DNA of 64,000 bases from an uncultured Stenotrophomonas sp. (GTDB taxonomy: Bacteria; Pseudomonadota; Gammaproteobacteria; Xanthomonadales; Xanthomonadaceae), in contig FLTS01000001.1 of assembly GCA_900078405.1 (NCBI GenBank), positions 2,380,626-2,444,625 on the forward strand, in the 5' to 3' direction. Position 1 is the stretch's first letter. Every line of letters begins with the position of its first letter. A program made the translations under genes and the position numbers. Shown piece by piece: positions 17,838 to 26,476 of the stretch. The notes under the pieces are model-generated. The model made no database searches. It had not been told where the DNA came from and saw nothing but the letters and a program-made list of their open reading frames with translations.

Positions 17838-18650
17838 CTACCGCTGGCAGTGGCCGCACCACACCGACGCACGCTGGCCGATGCTGGCGTGGCGCAGCGC
17901 GCGGCCGCAGCGCACGCAGGCCTGGCCCTCGCGGCCGTACACCGACAGTTCCTGCTCGAAATAGCCGGGCGCGCCATCGGGGCTGATGAAGTCGCGCAGC
18001 GTGGTGCCGCCGCGGGTGATGGCATGGCCGAGGATGCGCTTGACCGCATCGGCCAGCCGCGCGTAACGCTCGCGCGACACCTTGCCGGCCTCGCGCAACG
18101 GGCTGATGCCGGCCATGAACAGGCTTTCGGCGGCATAGATGTTGCCGACGCCGACGACGATGCGCTGGTCCATCAGGAAACTCTTGACCGGCGCGCTGCG
18201 GCCGCGGCTGCGCGCGAACAGGTGGTCGCCGTCGAACGCCTCGTCCAGCGGCTCGGGACCGAGGTCGCGCAGCAGTTCGTGGGTCTGGCCTTGCGGCTGC
18301 CACAGCAGGCAGCCGAAGCGGCGCGGGTCGTTGAAGCGCAGCAGGCGGCCGTCTTCCAGGCTGACGTCCACGTGGTCGTGGGCACGCACCGGGGTGTCGC
18401 CGGGCAGCACCCGCAGGCTGCCGGACATGCCCAGGTGCAGCACGGCGCTGCCGGCCTCGGTATCCAGCAGCAGGTACTTGGCGCGGCGGCGGATCGCGGT
18501 GATGCGCCGGCCGGGCAGTTCGCGTTCGATGTCCGACGGGATCGGCCAGCGCAGGTCCGGCCGGCGCTGGATCACGCCGTGGATGCGGCGGCCCTGCAGG
18601 TGCGGCTCCAGGCCGCGGCGGGTGGTTTCGACTTCGGGCAGTTCGGGCAT
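17838..18650 (-). CDS. mutM: Formamidopyrimidine-DNA glycosylase
   Basis: A DNA repair enzyme of 270 residues that removes 8-oxoguanine and formamidopyrimidines and nicks the DNA by beta,delta-elimination. It starts MPELPEVET, in which Pro2 becomes the catalytic N-terminal residue and Glu3 is essential. The helix-two-turns-helix segment is [18 protein letters not shown], and the C-terminal zinc finger is [12 protein letters not shown] followed by VWCGHC. Length matches E. coli Fpg (269). A longer in-frame reading upstream is merely translated REP sequence. The 222-bp gap between mutM and opgD shows nothing recognisable. Confidence 0.95.
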   Translation of the reverse strand: MPELPEVETTRRGLEPHLQGRRIHGVIQRRPDLRWPIPSDIERELPGRRITAIRRRAKYLLLDTEAGSAVLHLGMSGSLRVLPGDTPVRAHDHVDVSLEDGRLLRFNDPRRFGCLLWQPQGQTHELLRDLGPEPLDEAFDGDHLFARSRGRSAPVKSFLMDQRIVVGVGNIYAAESLFMAGISPLREAGKVSRERYARLADAVKRILGHAITRGGTTLRDFISPDGAPGYFEQELSVYGREGQACVRCGRALRHASIGQRASVWCGHCQR

Positions 18651-18681
18651 GCGGCGATTGTAATGCCGGCCACGCCCCCCC

Positions 18682-18750
18682 TGTAGGAGCGACGTCAGTC
18701 GCGACGAGGCTTCACCGGAAAGCCCGGTCGCGACTGACGTCGCTCCTACA
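18682..18750. repeat. GTAG REP doublet, type A
   Basis: Two inverted copies of GTAGGAGCGACGTCAGTCGC are separated by a spacer of about 28 bp. The doublet sits between mutM and the EF-hand gene, 30 bp upstream of the mutM start. Confidence 0.85.
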
Positions 18751-18771
18751 CAAGGCACAAGCCGCGTTGCG

Positions 18772-19101
18772 TCAGCGCGGCGGCGCCATCAGCTCGCGGG
18801 CGCTCAGGAAGCCGTCACCATCGGCATCCTGCCGGGCGAAGCGCTGCAGGATCACCTGCACCTGCTGCTCGCGGGTGATCGCCCTGCCGCGCCCGCCGGG
18901 TTGTTCCTCCGGCTCCAGTACGCCGTTGCCGTCGCGGTCCATGTGCTCGAAGGCGTAGAGCATCCACTGCAGGTATTCGTCCGGGCCGACCCGGCCGTCG
19001 CCATCGAGGTCCATGCGCCGCAGGTAATCGCCGGGGTCCTGCACCTGCGCCGCCGCCGGCAGCGCCAGCAGCAGCGTCAGGCCGGCGGCGAGCCGGTTCA
19101 T
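18772..19101 (-). CDS. Small secreted EF-hand protein
   Basis: A 109-residue protein with a signal peptide ([16 protein letters not shown]) and three EF-hand calcium loops: [12 protein letters not shown] at 31-42, [12 protein letters not shown] at 55-66 and [12 protein letters not shown] at 92-103. Each loop has Asp at positions 1, 3 and 5 and Glu at 12, so all three should bind calcium in the periplasm or outside. Its ATG overlaps the stop of the desaturase gene (ATGA), so the two are co-translated. A functional link between the two is not obvious. Confidence 0.85.
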   Translation of the reverse strand: MNRLAAGLTLLLALPAAAQVQDPGDYLRRMDLDGDGRVGPDEYLQWMLYAFEHMDRDGNGVLEPEEQPGGRGRAITREQQVQVILQRFARQDADGDGFLSARELMAPPR

Positions 19102-20300
19102 GCGGTGGCGAGCGAATAGCCCTTCAGGCGCGCCGCGTAGGCCTGCAACGCGGCGATGCCGCTGGCCTCGGCCTCCTGGCACCACTGCTGCAGGTGCTTC
19201 AGGCGCTCGGCGGCATCGTGGGTACGCGCCTCCAGCAGCGCCGACAGGCGCGCGCGGTGTTCGACCAGCAGCTGGATACGCGGGCGCTGCTGCACCCACC
19301 GCTGCAACTGCTCGCGGCAATCCGGCTTGAGCCAGCGGCCATCGTTGACCAGCCCGCGCCGCAGACGGCGCGGCAGCAGCTTGCGCAGCTTGGCGCCGGC
19401 GGCGGCGGCCTCTTCGCGCAGGGCCGGGGCAAACACGTTGCGCTGGTAGTCGGTCATCGCCTGGAAGCGGTGCGACAGCAACGCCTTGAGCGTGTCGGCA
19501 TCAGGCACGGCGATGTTCGGGCGCACGTCCATCGTCGGCGCCACGCGCAGCACCTTGGCCAGGCGCAACGCCTGCAGCAGGCGGATGGCCTGCCAGCCGA
19601 TGTCGAACTCCCAGCGCCGCATCGAGAAGCGCGCCGAGCTGGGGAAGGCGTGGTGGTTGTTGTGCAGCTCCTCGCCGCCGATCCAGAACGCCCACGGCGT
19701 CAGGTTGGTGGAGGTGTCGGCCGACTCGAAGTTGCGGTAGCCCCACCAGTGGCCGAGGCCGTTGACCACGCCGGCGGCCCAGAACGGGATCCACGCCATC
19801 TGGATCGCCCACAGGGCGATGCCCGGCAGGCCGAACAGCACGAAGTTCACCGCCAGCAGCAGCACCGGGCCGAGGTTGGCGTGCGGGGTGTAGAGGTGGC
19901 GCTCGATCCAGTCCTCCGGCGCGCCGCGGCCATACTGCTCGATGTCCGCGCGCAGTTCGCGCGCCTCGCGGTACAGCTCCACGCCGCGCCAGAACACGCG
20001 GCCGATGCCCTTGCTCACCGGGCTGTGCGGATCTTCCTCGGTTTCCACCTTGGCGTGGTGCTTGCGGTGGATGGCCACCCACTCGCGGGTGATCATCGAG
20101 GTGGTCAGCCACGTCCAGAAGCGGAAGAAATGGGCGATGAGCGGGTGGAAATCCACGCCGCGGTGCGCCTGGCTGCGGTGCAGGTACAAGGTGACCGCGA
20201 AGATGGTGAGCTGGGTGAATACCAGCAGCACCGCCAGCATGCCCCACCAGCCCAGGCCGGCGACGCCGCCGGTGAGGAAGTCGAGAAGGGTGTCGGACAT
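19098..20300 (-). CDS. Membrane fatty acid desaturase (acyl-CoA delta-9 type)
   Basis: A membrane di-iron desaturase of 400 residues that introduces a double bond into acyl chains. Three His boxes are visible: HRSQAH near residue 43, HRKHH near 82 and HNNHH near 217. Hydrophobic segments precede and follow them (LGWWGMLAVLLVFTQLTIF; VLLLAVNFVLFGLPGIALWA). The C-terminal 130 residues are highly charged and helical, as in the proteobacterial DesC-like subgroup. The start at 20300 begins MSDTLLDFL. It is the first gene of a pair with the EF-hand protein and divergent from the ABC ATPase. Confidence 0.9.
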   Translation of the reverse strand: MSDTLLDFLTGGVAGLGWWGMLAVLLVFTQLTIFAVTLYLHRSQAHRGVDFHPLIAHFFRFWTWLTTSMITREWVAIHRKHHAKVETEEDPHSPVSKGIGRVFWRGVELYREARELRADIEQYGRGAPEDWIERHLYTPHANLGPVLLLAVNFVLFGLPGIALWAIQMAWIPFWAAGVVNGLGHWWGYRNFESADTSTNLTPWAFWIGGEELHNNHHAFPSSARFSMRRWEFDIGWQAIRLLQALRLAKVLRVAPTMDVRPNIAVPDADTLKALLSHRFQAMTDYQRNVFAPALREEAAAAGAKLRKLLPRRLRRGLVNDGRWLKPDCREQLQRWVQQRPRIQLLVEHRARLSALLEARTHDAAERLKHLQQWCQEAEASGIAALQAYAARLKGYSLATA

Positions 20301-20444
20301 CGTGGAACTCCGGGGGGCGATCAGTGGCGGTTGAAACCGTGGGTACCCATGATGGGGGCTGGCGCGGCAAACTTCATCCCTTGCCCACGTGGCCTCTGGC
20401 CCGGCTTCCCGCCGCCGTTCATCGTCCATCCGCCCAACGCCCGA

Positions 20445-21275
20445 ATGCCGTCCTCCGCCCCCGCCGCGCCCGCGGCTCCCCTGATCGAGCTGGACCACGC
20501 CAGCGTCATCCGCGGCCAGGTCCGCGTGCTGCACGAGCTGGACCTGCGCATCGAACAGGGCCGGCACACCGCCATCCTCGGCCCCAACGGCTGCGGCAAG
20601 TCCTCCTTCATCAAGCTGATCACCCGCGAGCTGTACCCGCTGGCGCGCGCCGACGGCCATGTGCCGGTGAAGGTGCTGGGCCAGACCCGCTGGCAGGTGG
20701 ACCGGCTGCGCGCGCAGTTGGGCATCGTCACCGGCGACCTGTCCGGCAACCTCGCCGACATGCCGGGGCTGGGCGTGGAAGAAGCGGTGATCTCCGGCTT
20801 CTTCGCCAGCTACGTGGTGCCGGCACACCGCGACGTGACCGACGACATGCGCCAGCGCGCGCGCCATGCGCTGGAACTGGCCCGCGCCTCGTCGCTGCTG
20901 GGCCGCAGCTACGCCGAGCTGTCGGCCGGCGAGACCCGCCGCGTGCTGATCGCCCGCGCGCTGGTCAACCAGCCGCGCGCGCTGCTGCTGGATGAACCGT
21001 CCACCGGGCTGGACCTGATCGCCCGCCAGCACCTCATCGACACCATGCGCCACCTCGCCCGGCAGGGCATCACCCTGGTGCTGGTCACCCACCACATCGA
21101 GGAGGTGATCCCCGAGATCCGCCGCGTGGTGCTGATGAAGAGCGGCCGCATCTTCGCCGATGGCGACCGCGACGAGCTGCTGCACGCCGGGCCGCTGTCC
21201 GAGGTGTTCGGCGGCCCGGTCGAGGTGCGCGAGGAACAGGGCCGCCTCACCGCGTGGGCCCGCGCCACCCCGTAG
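20445..21275 (+). CDS. ABC transporter ATP-binding protein (stand-alone)
   Basis: An ABC ATPase of 276 residues with Walker A GPNGCGKSS, Q-loop region, a modified signature LSAGETRR, Walker B RALLLDEPSTGLD and H-switch VTHH. The LSAGE variant in place of LSGGQ resembles YlmA/ModF-like ATPases. No permease or binding protein gene is adjacent, so the partner is unknown. The stop codon (21273-21275) is the TAG of a REP head. Confidence 0.85.
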   Translation: MPSSAPAAPAAPLIELDHASVIRGQVRVLHELDLRIEQGRHTAILGPNGCGKSSFIKLITRELYPLARADGHVPVKVLGQTRWQVDRLRAQLGIVTGDLSGNLADMPGLGVEEAVISGFFASYVVPAHRDVTDDMRQRARHALELARASSLLGRSYAELSAGETRRVLIARALVNQPRALLLDEPSTGLDLIARQHLIDTMRHLARQGITLVLVTHHIEEVIPEIRRVVLMKSGRIFADGDRDELLHAGPLSEVFGGPVEVREEQGRLTAWARATP

Positions 21276-21341
21276 CTGCGGGGCTTGCCCCGCATGACGC
21301 TTTCCCGGTGAAGGCCCTTGCGGGGCAAGCCCCGCAGCTAC
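21272..21341. repeat. GTAG REP doublet, type C; supplies a stop codon
   Basis: GTAGCTGCGGGGCTTGCCCC faces its inverse copy across about 17 bp. The left GTAG gives the TAG stop of the ABC ATPase gene. Confidence 0.85.
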
Positions 21342-21445
21342 GGATGGCCGGCCCGGCAACCCCCATACGGGGCGGGTCCCCCCCACCCACGGGCGGCCGG
21401 CATTGGTGCGATGATGCCGCCCTCGTTCCGCCCTACTTTCCCGCG

Positions 21446-22264
21446 ATGTCCCGTTCCAAGCACCTGTTCCCCGCCTTGGCGCTGTGCGCCGCGCTGGCCG
21501 CCTGCTCCAGCACGCCGGCCGCTGTTTCCGGCGACGCCCCGGCCCCGACCGGCTACCTGCAGGGCGACGCCATTCCCGACAGCCGCGCGCTGAGCCCACC
21601 GCCACCGGCAACCGGCACGGCATGGGCGGCGCTGGACGACGCCGTCGCCGCACAGGCGCTGGCGCTGCGCGACAGCCCGCGCTTCCGCCAGGCGCACGCC
21701 GATGCCGACCTGCGCTTTCCCGGCGGCGCCCAGCAATTCAGCTGTGCGCTGGGCATCCCGGTGGACGAACAACACACGCCGGTATTGATGCGCTTGCTGC
21801 AACGCAGCCTGATCGATGCCAGCGCCTCCACCCGCGCGGCCAAGACCCATTACCAGCGCCCGCGCCCGTTCATGGTCAACGGCCAGCCCACCTGCACGCC
21901 GGAGCAGGAGGAACACCTGCGCGGCAGCGGCTCCTATCCGTCCGGGCATACCGCCATCGGCTGGGCATGGGCGCTGATCCTGTCCGAGATCGCCCCCGAA
22001 CGCGCCACCGCCCTGCTCCAGCGCGGCCGCAACTACGGCCACAGCCGGCTGGTCTGCAACGTGCACTGGTACAGCGACGTGCAGCAAGGCCAGGCGATGG
22101 CGGCGGCGACGGTGGCGCGGCTGCACGACGACCTGCAGTTCGGCGCCGACCTGCTGCTCGCGCAGCGCGAGGTCGAAGCCGTCCGCGCACTGGAGCTGCC
22201 GCTGCCGCGCGACTGCGCCGCCGAGGCCGAAGCGCTGGAAGCCGACATCCCCGAAGCACGTTGA
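21446..22264 (+). CDS. Class A acid phosphatase (PAP2 family), lipoprotein
   Basis: A phosphatase of 272 residues hydrolysing phosphomonoesters. It shows the three conserved blocks of class A bacterial acid phosphatases: K-x6-R-P (KTHYQRPRP), PSGH (SYPSGHTA) and S-R-x5-H-x3-D (SRLVCNVHWYSD). The export signal ends in the lipobox LAAC, so it is probably anchored to a membrane facing the periplasm; classical PhoN/PhoC enzymes are soluble. The start at 21446 gives MSRSKHLF. Confidence 0.9.
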   Translation: MSRSKHLFPALALCAALAACSSTPAAVSGDAPAPTGYLQGDAIPDSRALSPPPPATGTAWAALDDAVAAQALALRDSPRFRQAHADADLRFPGGAQQFSCALGIPVDEQHTPVLMRLLQRSLIDASASTRAAKTHYQRPRPFMVNGQPTCTPEQEEHLRGSGSYPSGHTAIGWAWALILSEIAPERATALLQRGRNYGHSRLVCNVHWYSDVQQGQAMAAATVARLHDDLQFGADLLLAQREVEAVRALELPLPRDCAAEAEALEADIPEAR

Positions 22265-22267
22265 TCC

Positions 22268-22325
22268 CGTGGATGCGGGGCTTGCCCCGCATGTGGCTTG
22301 CTGCGTGTGGCGTGCGGGGCATGCC
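22268..22325. repeat. Degenerate type C REP
   Basis: GTGGATGCGGGGCTTGCCCC keeps the type C hairpin but has GTGG in place of GTAG. A partial second copy (TGCGGGGCATGCCTCGC) follows. It lies just past the phosphatase stop. Confidence 0.6.
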
Positions 22326-22416
22326 TCGCGCCCGTGGCAGGTTTCAGGCGTTACCGCGTGCGGCGACGGCCGCCCTGGCGGCTAGAGTGGGGCACCCAGC
22401 TTCGTCGAGGTCTTCC

Positions 22417-23529
22417 ATGCCCACTTCACGCTTCCGGCTGCGCACGCTGCTGGCCGCCGCCCTGCTCGCATTCACCGCGGCCGCACAGGCGCAGCCGCGC
22501 CTGATCGGCTACGTCATGGACAGCCCGGCGCCGCTGCAGCTGACAGCCACCAAGCTGGACGTGGTGAACTTCGCCTTCGCCAAGGTCGCGGCGGACGGCC
22601 GCGTGCATCTGCCCGACACGGTCGATCCGGCGCGCCTGCGCACCGTCGTCGGCAAGCGCACGGACAACCCCGGATTGAAGGTGGTGCTGTCCATCGGCGG
22701 CTGGGGCGCGGGCAACTTCTCCGAGGCCGCGGCCACCGCGGCGGCCCGCGCACGCTTCATCGACAGCGGCGTCGCGCTGGTGCACGCATTCGACCTCGAC
22801 GGCCTGGACATCGACTGGGAGTACCCGACGCTGGGCGACGCCGACATCAGCCACGCCCCCGGCGACCGCCACAACTTCACCCTGCTGCTGGAGCAACTGC
22901 GCGCGCGGCTGGACCGCGAGGGCAAGGGCCGGCGCCATTACCTGCTGACCATCGCCGCCGCCGAGGGCCGCTTCGCCGCCGGGCTGGAGCTGCCGCGCAT
23001 CACCCGGTCGCTGGACTGGATCAACCTGATGACCTACGACTTCCACGGCAGCCTGACCCCGACCACCGGCCACCACGCCGGGCTGTCGCGCTCGGCGCTG
23101 GCCGGGCCGGACGCGCGCAGCACCGAGGATGCGGTGCAGTATTTCCTCGACGCCGGCGTGCCGGCGGACAAGATCAACGTCGGCGTGCCGTTCTATGGCC
23201 GCACCTTCGGCGACGTGGACCCGGCCAACGACGGCCTGTACCGCGCCTTCGCCAGCGATGGCGGCTTCATCACGTGGCAGCAGCTCGTCCACACCCGGCT
23301 GGACGCGTCCGGCTGGCAGCGGCACTGGGACGACGTGGCGCAGGCGCCGTACCTGTGGAACCCGTCCGAGCGCCGCTTCATCACCTACGACGACCCGCAG
23401 TCGCTGGCGATCAAGGCCGGCTACGTCAAGCGCAGCGGGCTGGGCGGGATCATGTACTGGGAGCAGCGCGGCGATGACAACGAGCAGCTGCTGGACGTGC
23501 TGCACGAGGCGCTGCACGGCGGTCGTTGA
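22417..23529 (+). CDS. Secreted family 18 glycoside hydrolase (chitinase-like)
   Basis: A GH18 enzyme of 370 residues with a signal peptide ending in AAAQAQ. The catalytic motif D-x-x-D-x-D-x-E is intact (DGLDIDWE, with the acid/base Glu at 135). Other GH18 marks are VVLSIGGWG, INLMTYDFHG and the final GGIMYWEQRGDD. It should hydrolyse beta-1,4 GlcNAc chains such as chitin or chitooligosaccharides. No separate chitin-binding domain is seen. Monocistronic in appearance. Confidence 0.92.
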   Translation: MPTSRFRLRTLLAAALLAFTAAAQAQPRLIGYVMDSPAPLQLTATKLDVVNFAFAKVAADGRVHLPDTVDPARLRTVVGKRTDNPGLKVVLSIGGWGAGNFSEAAATAAARARFIDSGVALVHAFDLDGLDIDWEYPTLGDADISHAPGDRHNFTLLLEQLRARLDREGKGRRHYLLTIAAAEGRFAAGLELPRITRSLDWINLMTYDFHGSLTPTTGHHAGLSRSALAGPDARSTEDAVQYFLDAGVPADKINVGVPFYGRTFGDVDPANDGLYRAFASDGGFITWQQLVHTRLDASGWQRHWDDVAQAPYLWNPSERRFITYDDPQSLAIKAGYVKRSGLGGIMYWEQRGDDNEQLLDVLHEALHGGR

Positions 23530-23596
23530 ACCGCGCCGCATGCGGCCTCCGTCCTTCATTAGACTTGGCGCTCACCTCCCGCAGCAGGAACCCGCC

Positions 23597-24610
23597 ATGA
23601 GCCAGTGGTACTTCCACAACCCCGGCCAGGCCGACCGCGTCGGCCCGCTTGACGACGAGGCCGCGCGCCGCCACGCGCAGGCGCACCGCAACGCGCTGGC
23701 ATGGCGCGAGGGCATGCAGGGCTGGCAGCCGGCGGCCTCGCTGCCGGAATTCGGCGGCCAGGCGGCCCCCCCTCCGACACCCCCGCCGGTGGGTGGGCGC
23801 AGCAACCGTGCCGACGACATCGACTTCCGCATCGTCGGCCACGAGATGCAGTTCGTGGAGATCGAGCTGGACCCGGGCGAAAGCGCCATCGCCGAGGCCG
23901 GCGCGCTGATGTTCAAGGACACCACGGTGCAGATGGACACCGTGTTCGGCGACGGCTCGCACAGCGGCCAGGGTGGCGGCTTCATGGACAAGCTGCTGGC
24001 CGCGGGCAAGCGCGTGATCACCGGCGAGAGCCTGTTCGCCACGCTCTACACCCACACCGGCCAGGGCAAGGCCAGGGTCGCCTTCGCCGCGCCCTACCCC
24101 GGCACGGTGATCCCGATGAAGCTGGACGAGCACGGTGGCACCCTGATCTGCCAGAAGGACAGCTTCCTGGCCGGCGCGCGCGGCGTGCAGGTGGGCGTGC
24201 ACCTGCAGCGCAAGGTGATGACCGGGCTGTTCGGCGGCGAGGGTTTCATCATGCAGAAGCTCGAGGGCGACGGCTGGGTGTTCGTGCATGCCGGTGGCTG
24301 CGTGGTCGAGCGCGAACTGGCCGCCGGCGAGCGCATCGACGTCGATACCGGCTGCGTGGTCGCCTACCACGCCGGCGTGGACATGGACGTGCGCCGCGTG
24401 GCCGGGCTGAAGAGCATGTTCTTCGGCGGCGAGGGTGTGTTCCTGGCCACCCTCACCGGCCCCGGCAAGGTATGGCTGCAGTCGCTGCCGTTCTCGCGCC
24501 TGGCCGGGCGCATGTACGCGGCCGCGCCGCAGGCCGGCGGCCAGAGCCGCGGCGAAGGCTCGGTGCTGGGCGGGCTGGGGCGCATCCTGGATGGTGACAA
24601 CCGGTTCTGA
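23597..24610 (+). CDS. GYF_2 domain fused to AIM24/TIGR00266 family domain
   Basis: The protein has 337 residues. The first 55 (MSQWYFHNPGQADRVGPL and on to REGMQGWQPAASL) form a GYF_2-type domain, usually a protein-interaction module. A Pro-rich linker follows, then a 250-residue AIM24 / TIGR00266 beta-rich domain (FVEIELDPGESAIAEAGALM, GFIMQKLEGDGWVFVHAGG). The biochemical role of these domains in bacteria is unknown. The ribosome site GCAGGAA supports the start at 23597. No signal peptide is seen. Confidence 0.85.
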   Translation: MSQWYFHNPGQADRVGPLDDEAARRHAQAHRNALAWREGMQGWQPAASLPEFGGQAAPPPTPPPVGGRSNRADDIDFRIVGHEMQFVEIELDPGESAIAEAGALMFKDTTVQMDTVFGDGSHSGQGGGFMDKLLAAGKRVITGESLFATLYTHTGQGKARVAFAAPYPGTVIPMKLDEHGGTLICQKDSFLAGARGVQVGVHLQRKVMTGLFGGEGFIMQKLEGDGWVFVHAGGCVVERELAAGERIDVDTGCVVAYHAGVDMDVRRVAGLKSMFFGGEGVFLATLTGPGKVWLQSLPFSRLAGRMYAAAPQAGGQSRGEGSVLGGLGRILDGDNRF

Positions 24611-24643
24611 CGCGAAACCACGCCGCCCTGCCGCGTTGGCGGC

Positions 24644-25201
24644 TCAGCGCAGCAGGGCGCGCGCCTCACGCACGTCCCAGCGGCCGTTGAGCGCGAGCAC
24701 CACGGCAATGTCGCCGCACAGCAGGACCTCGGCACGGTTGGCTGCAGCCACTGCGCGCTCCGCACCGGGCAACATCAGCACCTCCACGTCACCGATGAAG
24801 TCGTGGCGGTCGTGGTGCCTGCCACGCACGAGGGTGTGGCAGGCGCCCTCCAGTTGCCGCACCACCGGCGCGCGGCCAGCCTCACGCACCGCCGCCACCA
24901 GATCCACCACGTTGCCGCGCGGCATTCGCCAGCTGATCCGTTGCGGTTGCCCGAACCACTCCAGCGCCATCCGCTCGTGGCCATGCAGGGGCCCCAGCAC
25001 CGGTTGCCGCGCCAGCACCCGCGCCGCGCGCCGCCGCCGGATCGCAACCCGCAGCATGCTCGCCGCCACCGCAAGCGCGCCGAGTACCGGCACCAGCAAT
25101 ACCAGCCCGAACCAGATCGAGGTGTGCGGCACGGCGAACAGCGCCAGCAGGAAGCCGAAGAACAGGGCGAAGCGCCAGATGTCGTGCCACGGTCCGCGCA
25201 C
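24644..25201 (-). CDS. Small membrane protein, unknown function
   Basis: A protein of 185 residues that I do not recognise. Two adjacent membrane segments lie near the N-terminus (IWRFALFFGFLLALFAV and IWFGLVLLVPVLGALAVAAS), followed by an Arg-rich stretch and a soluble domain of about 125 residues. The GTG at 25201 is chosen because AGGAGG lies 4 nt before it. A longer frame to 25318 would run into the start of the divergent patatin gene. Confidence 0.6.
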   Translation of the reverse strand: MRGPWHDIWRFALFFGFLLALFAVPHTSIWFGLVLLVPVLGALAVAASMLRVAIRRRRAARVLARQPVLGPLHGHERMALEWFGQPQRISWRMPRGNVVDLVAAVREAGRAPVVRQLEGACHTLVRGRHHDRHDFIGDVEVLMLPGAERAVAAANRAEVLLCGDIAVVLALNGRWDVREARALLR

Positions 25202-25317
25202 GCGGCCTCCTGCATGGAAACGATGCCGCCACGCCGCACATCGGGCCGTGGCCGTTGGCCCGCGATTGTGCCAGTTGCGGGTATGCTCTCGCCCTTTCCC
25301 GCCCCCGCCCTTCACCA

Positions 25318-26358
25318 ATGAAACCGCGCACTGCTTGCCTGCTGCTGCCCCTTGCCCTGCTCGGCCTGCTGGCCGCCTGCGGTGGCGGGAACGTCAAGCC
25401 CGCCGCACCGGCTGCGATGCCGGTTGTTCCGGCCACGCCGGTTGCGCCGGTGAAGATCGGCGTGGCGCTGGGCGGCGGCGCGGCCAAGGGCTTCGCCCAC
25501 ATCGGCGTGATCAAGATGCTGGAGGCCAACGGCTTCGAGCCGGTGGTGGTATCCGGCACCAGCGCCGGCAGCGTGGTCGGCGCGCTGTACGCCAGCGGCA
25601 TGGATGCGTTCGAGATGCAGCAGAAAGCGGTGGCCCTGGACCAGGCCAGCATCCGCGACGTGCGCCTGTTCTCCGGCGGGCTGATCGAAGGCCGCAAGCT
25701 GCAGGATTACGTCAACGCGCAGGTCGACAACACGCCGGCCGAACGCCTGAGCAAGCCGTTCGCGGCGGTGGCCACGCAGCTGGAGACCGGCGAGCGCGCG
25801 GTGTTCGTGCGCGGCAACGTCGGCCAGGCGGTGCGCGCCTCCAGTTCGGTGCCCGGCGTGTTCGAACCGGTCAGCATCGGTGGCAAGACCTATGTCGACG
25901 GCGGCGTGGTCAGCCCGGTGCCGGTGGACGCGGCGCGCCAGCTCGGCGCCGAGTTCGTCATCGCCGTGGACATTTCCAGCAAGGCCAGCGGCCAGCGCCC
26001 GGACAGCCTGCTGGGCACGATCAACCAGTCCATCGCGATCATGGGCCAGCGCCTGGGCGAGCAGGAGCTGGCGCGTGCCGACGTGGTGATCCGCCCGCAG
26101 GTGCTGGACATCGGCGCGGCCGATTTCGAGCAGCGCGGCCGCGCCATCCTCGAAGGCGAGAAGGCGGCGATGGCGGCGATGCCGCAGATCCGCGCCGGCG
26201 TGCAGCGCTTGCAGCAGGCGCGGGTACAGCAGGTGCGTGAGGCCGAAAACCGTGCCAGCGCGGCGGCGGCCGAGGCTTACCAGCGTTGTCTGGATGGGCG
26301 TTCGCGGTTGGAGAAATTGCGTGGGAAAGATGAGGCGTGTGCTGGGTTGGTGCATTGA
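25318..26358 (+). CDS. Patatin-like phospholipase, lipoprotein (RssA-like)
   Basis: A serine acyl hydrolase of 346 residues. A lipoprotein signal ends in LLAAC (Cys21). The patatin domain has the oxyanion motif GGGAAKG, the nucleophile elbow GTSAG (Ser82) and the catalytic Asp in YVDGG near residue 199. The C-terminus is helical and charged. Lipid anchoring places it in the periplasm, where it could act on phospholipids. The start at 25318 is the only one giving a clean signal peptide. Confidence 0.88.
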   Translation: MKPRTACLLLPLALLGLLAACGGGNVKPAAPAAMPVVPATPVAPVKIGVALGGGAAKGFAHIGVIKMLEANGFEPVVVSGTSAGSVVGALYASGMDAFEMQQKAVALDQASIRDVRLFSGGLIEGRKLQDYVNAQVDNTPAERLSKPFAAVATQLETGERAVFVRGNVGQAVRASSSVPGVFEPVSIGGKTYVDGGVVSPVPVDAARQLGAEFVIAVDISSKASGQRPDSLLGTINQSIAIMGQRLGEQELARADVVIRPQVLDIGAADFEQRGRAILEGEKAAMAAMPQIRAGVQRLQQARVQQVREAENRASAAAAEAYQRCLDGRSRLEKLRGKDEACAGLVH

Positions 26359-26375
26359 GTTGAACTACGGAAAAC

Positions 26376-26464
26376 CGTCATTCCCGCGCAGGCGGGAATC
26401 GTTTCTGGGCTTCACGCGGCCAAGGTGAAAGCGAAAAGCGATTCCCGCCTGCGCGGGGATGACG
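26376..26464. repeat. Inverted pair of GTCATTCCCGC repeats
   Basis: GTCATTCCCGCGCAGGCGGG and a nearly perfect inverse (one mismatch) flank a spacer of about 40 bp. Each arm is itself a hairpin (TTCCCGC-GCA-GGCGGGAA). This is a widespread proteobacterial repeat type, distinct from the GTAG families. It separates two convergent genes and could act as a terminator. Confidence 0.8.
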
Positions 26465-26476
26465 TTCTTTGCATTC

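Noticed and set aside
18651..18758. N-terminal extension of MutM
   Set aside because: The extra residues are the translation of a REP doublet; MutM must begin MPELPE because Pro2 is catalytic.
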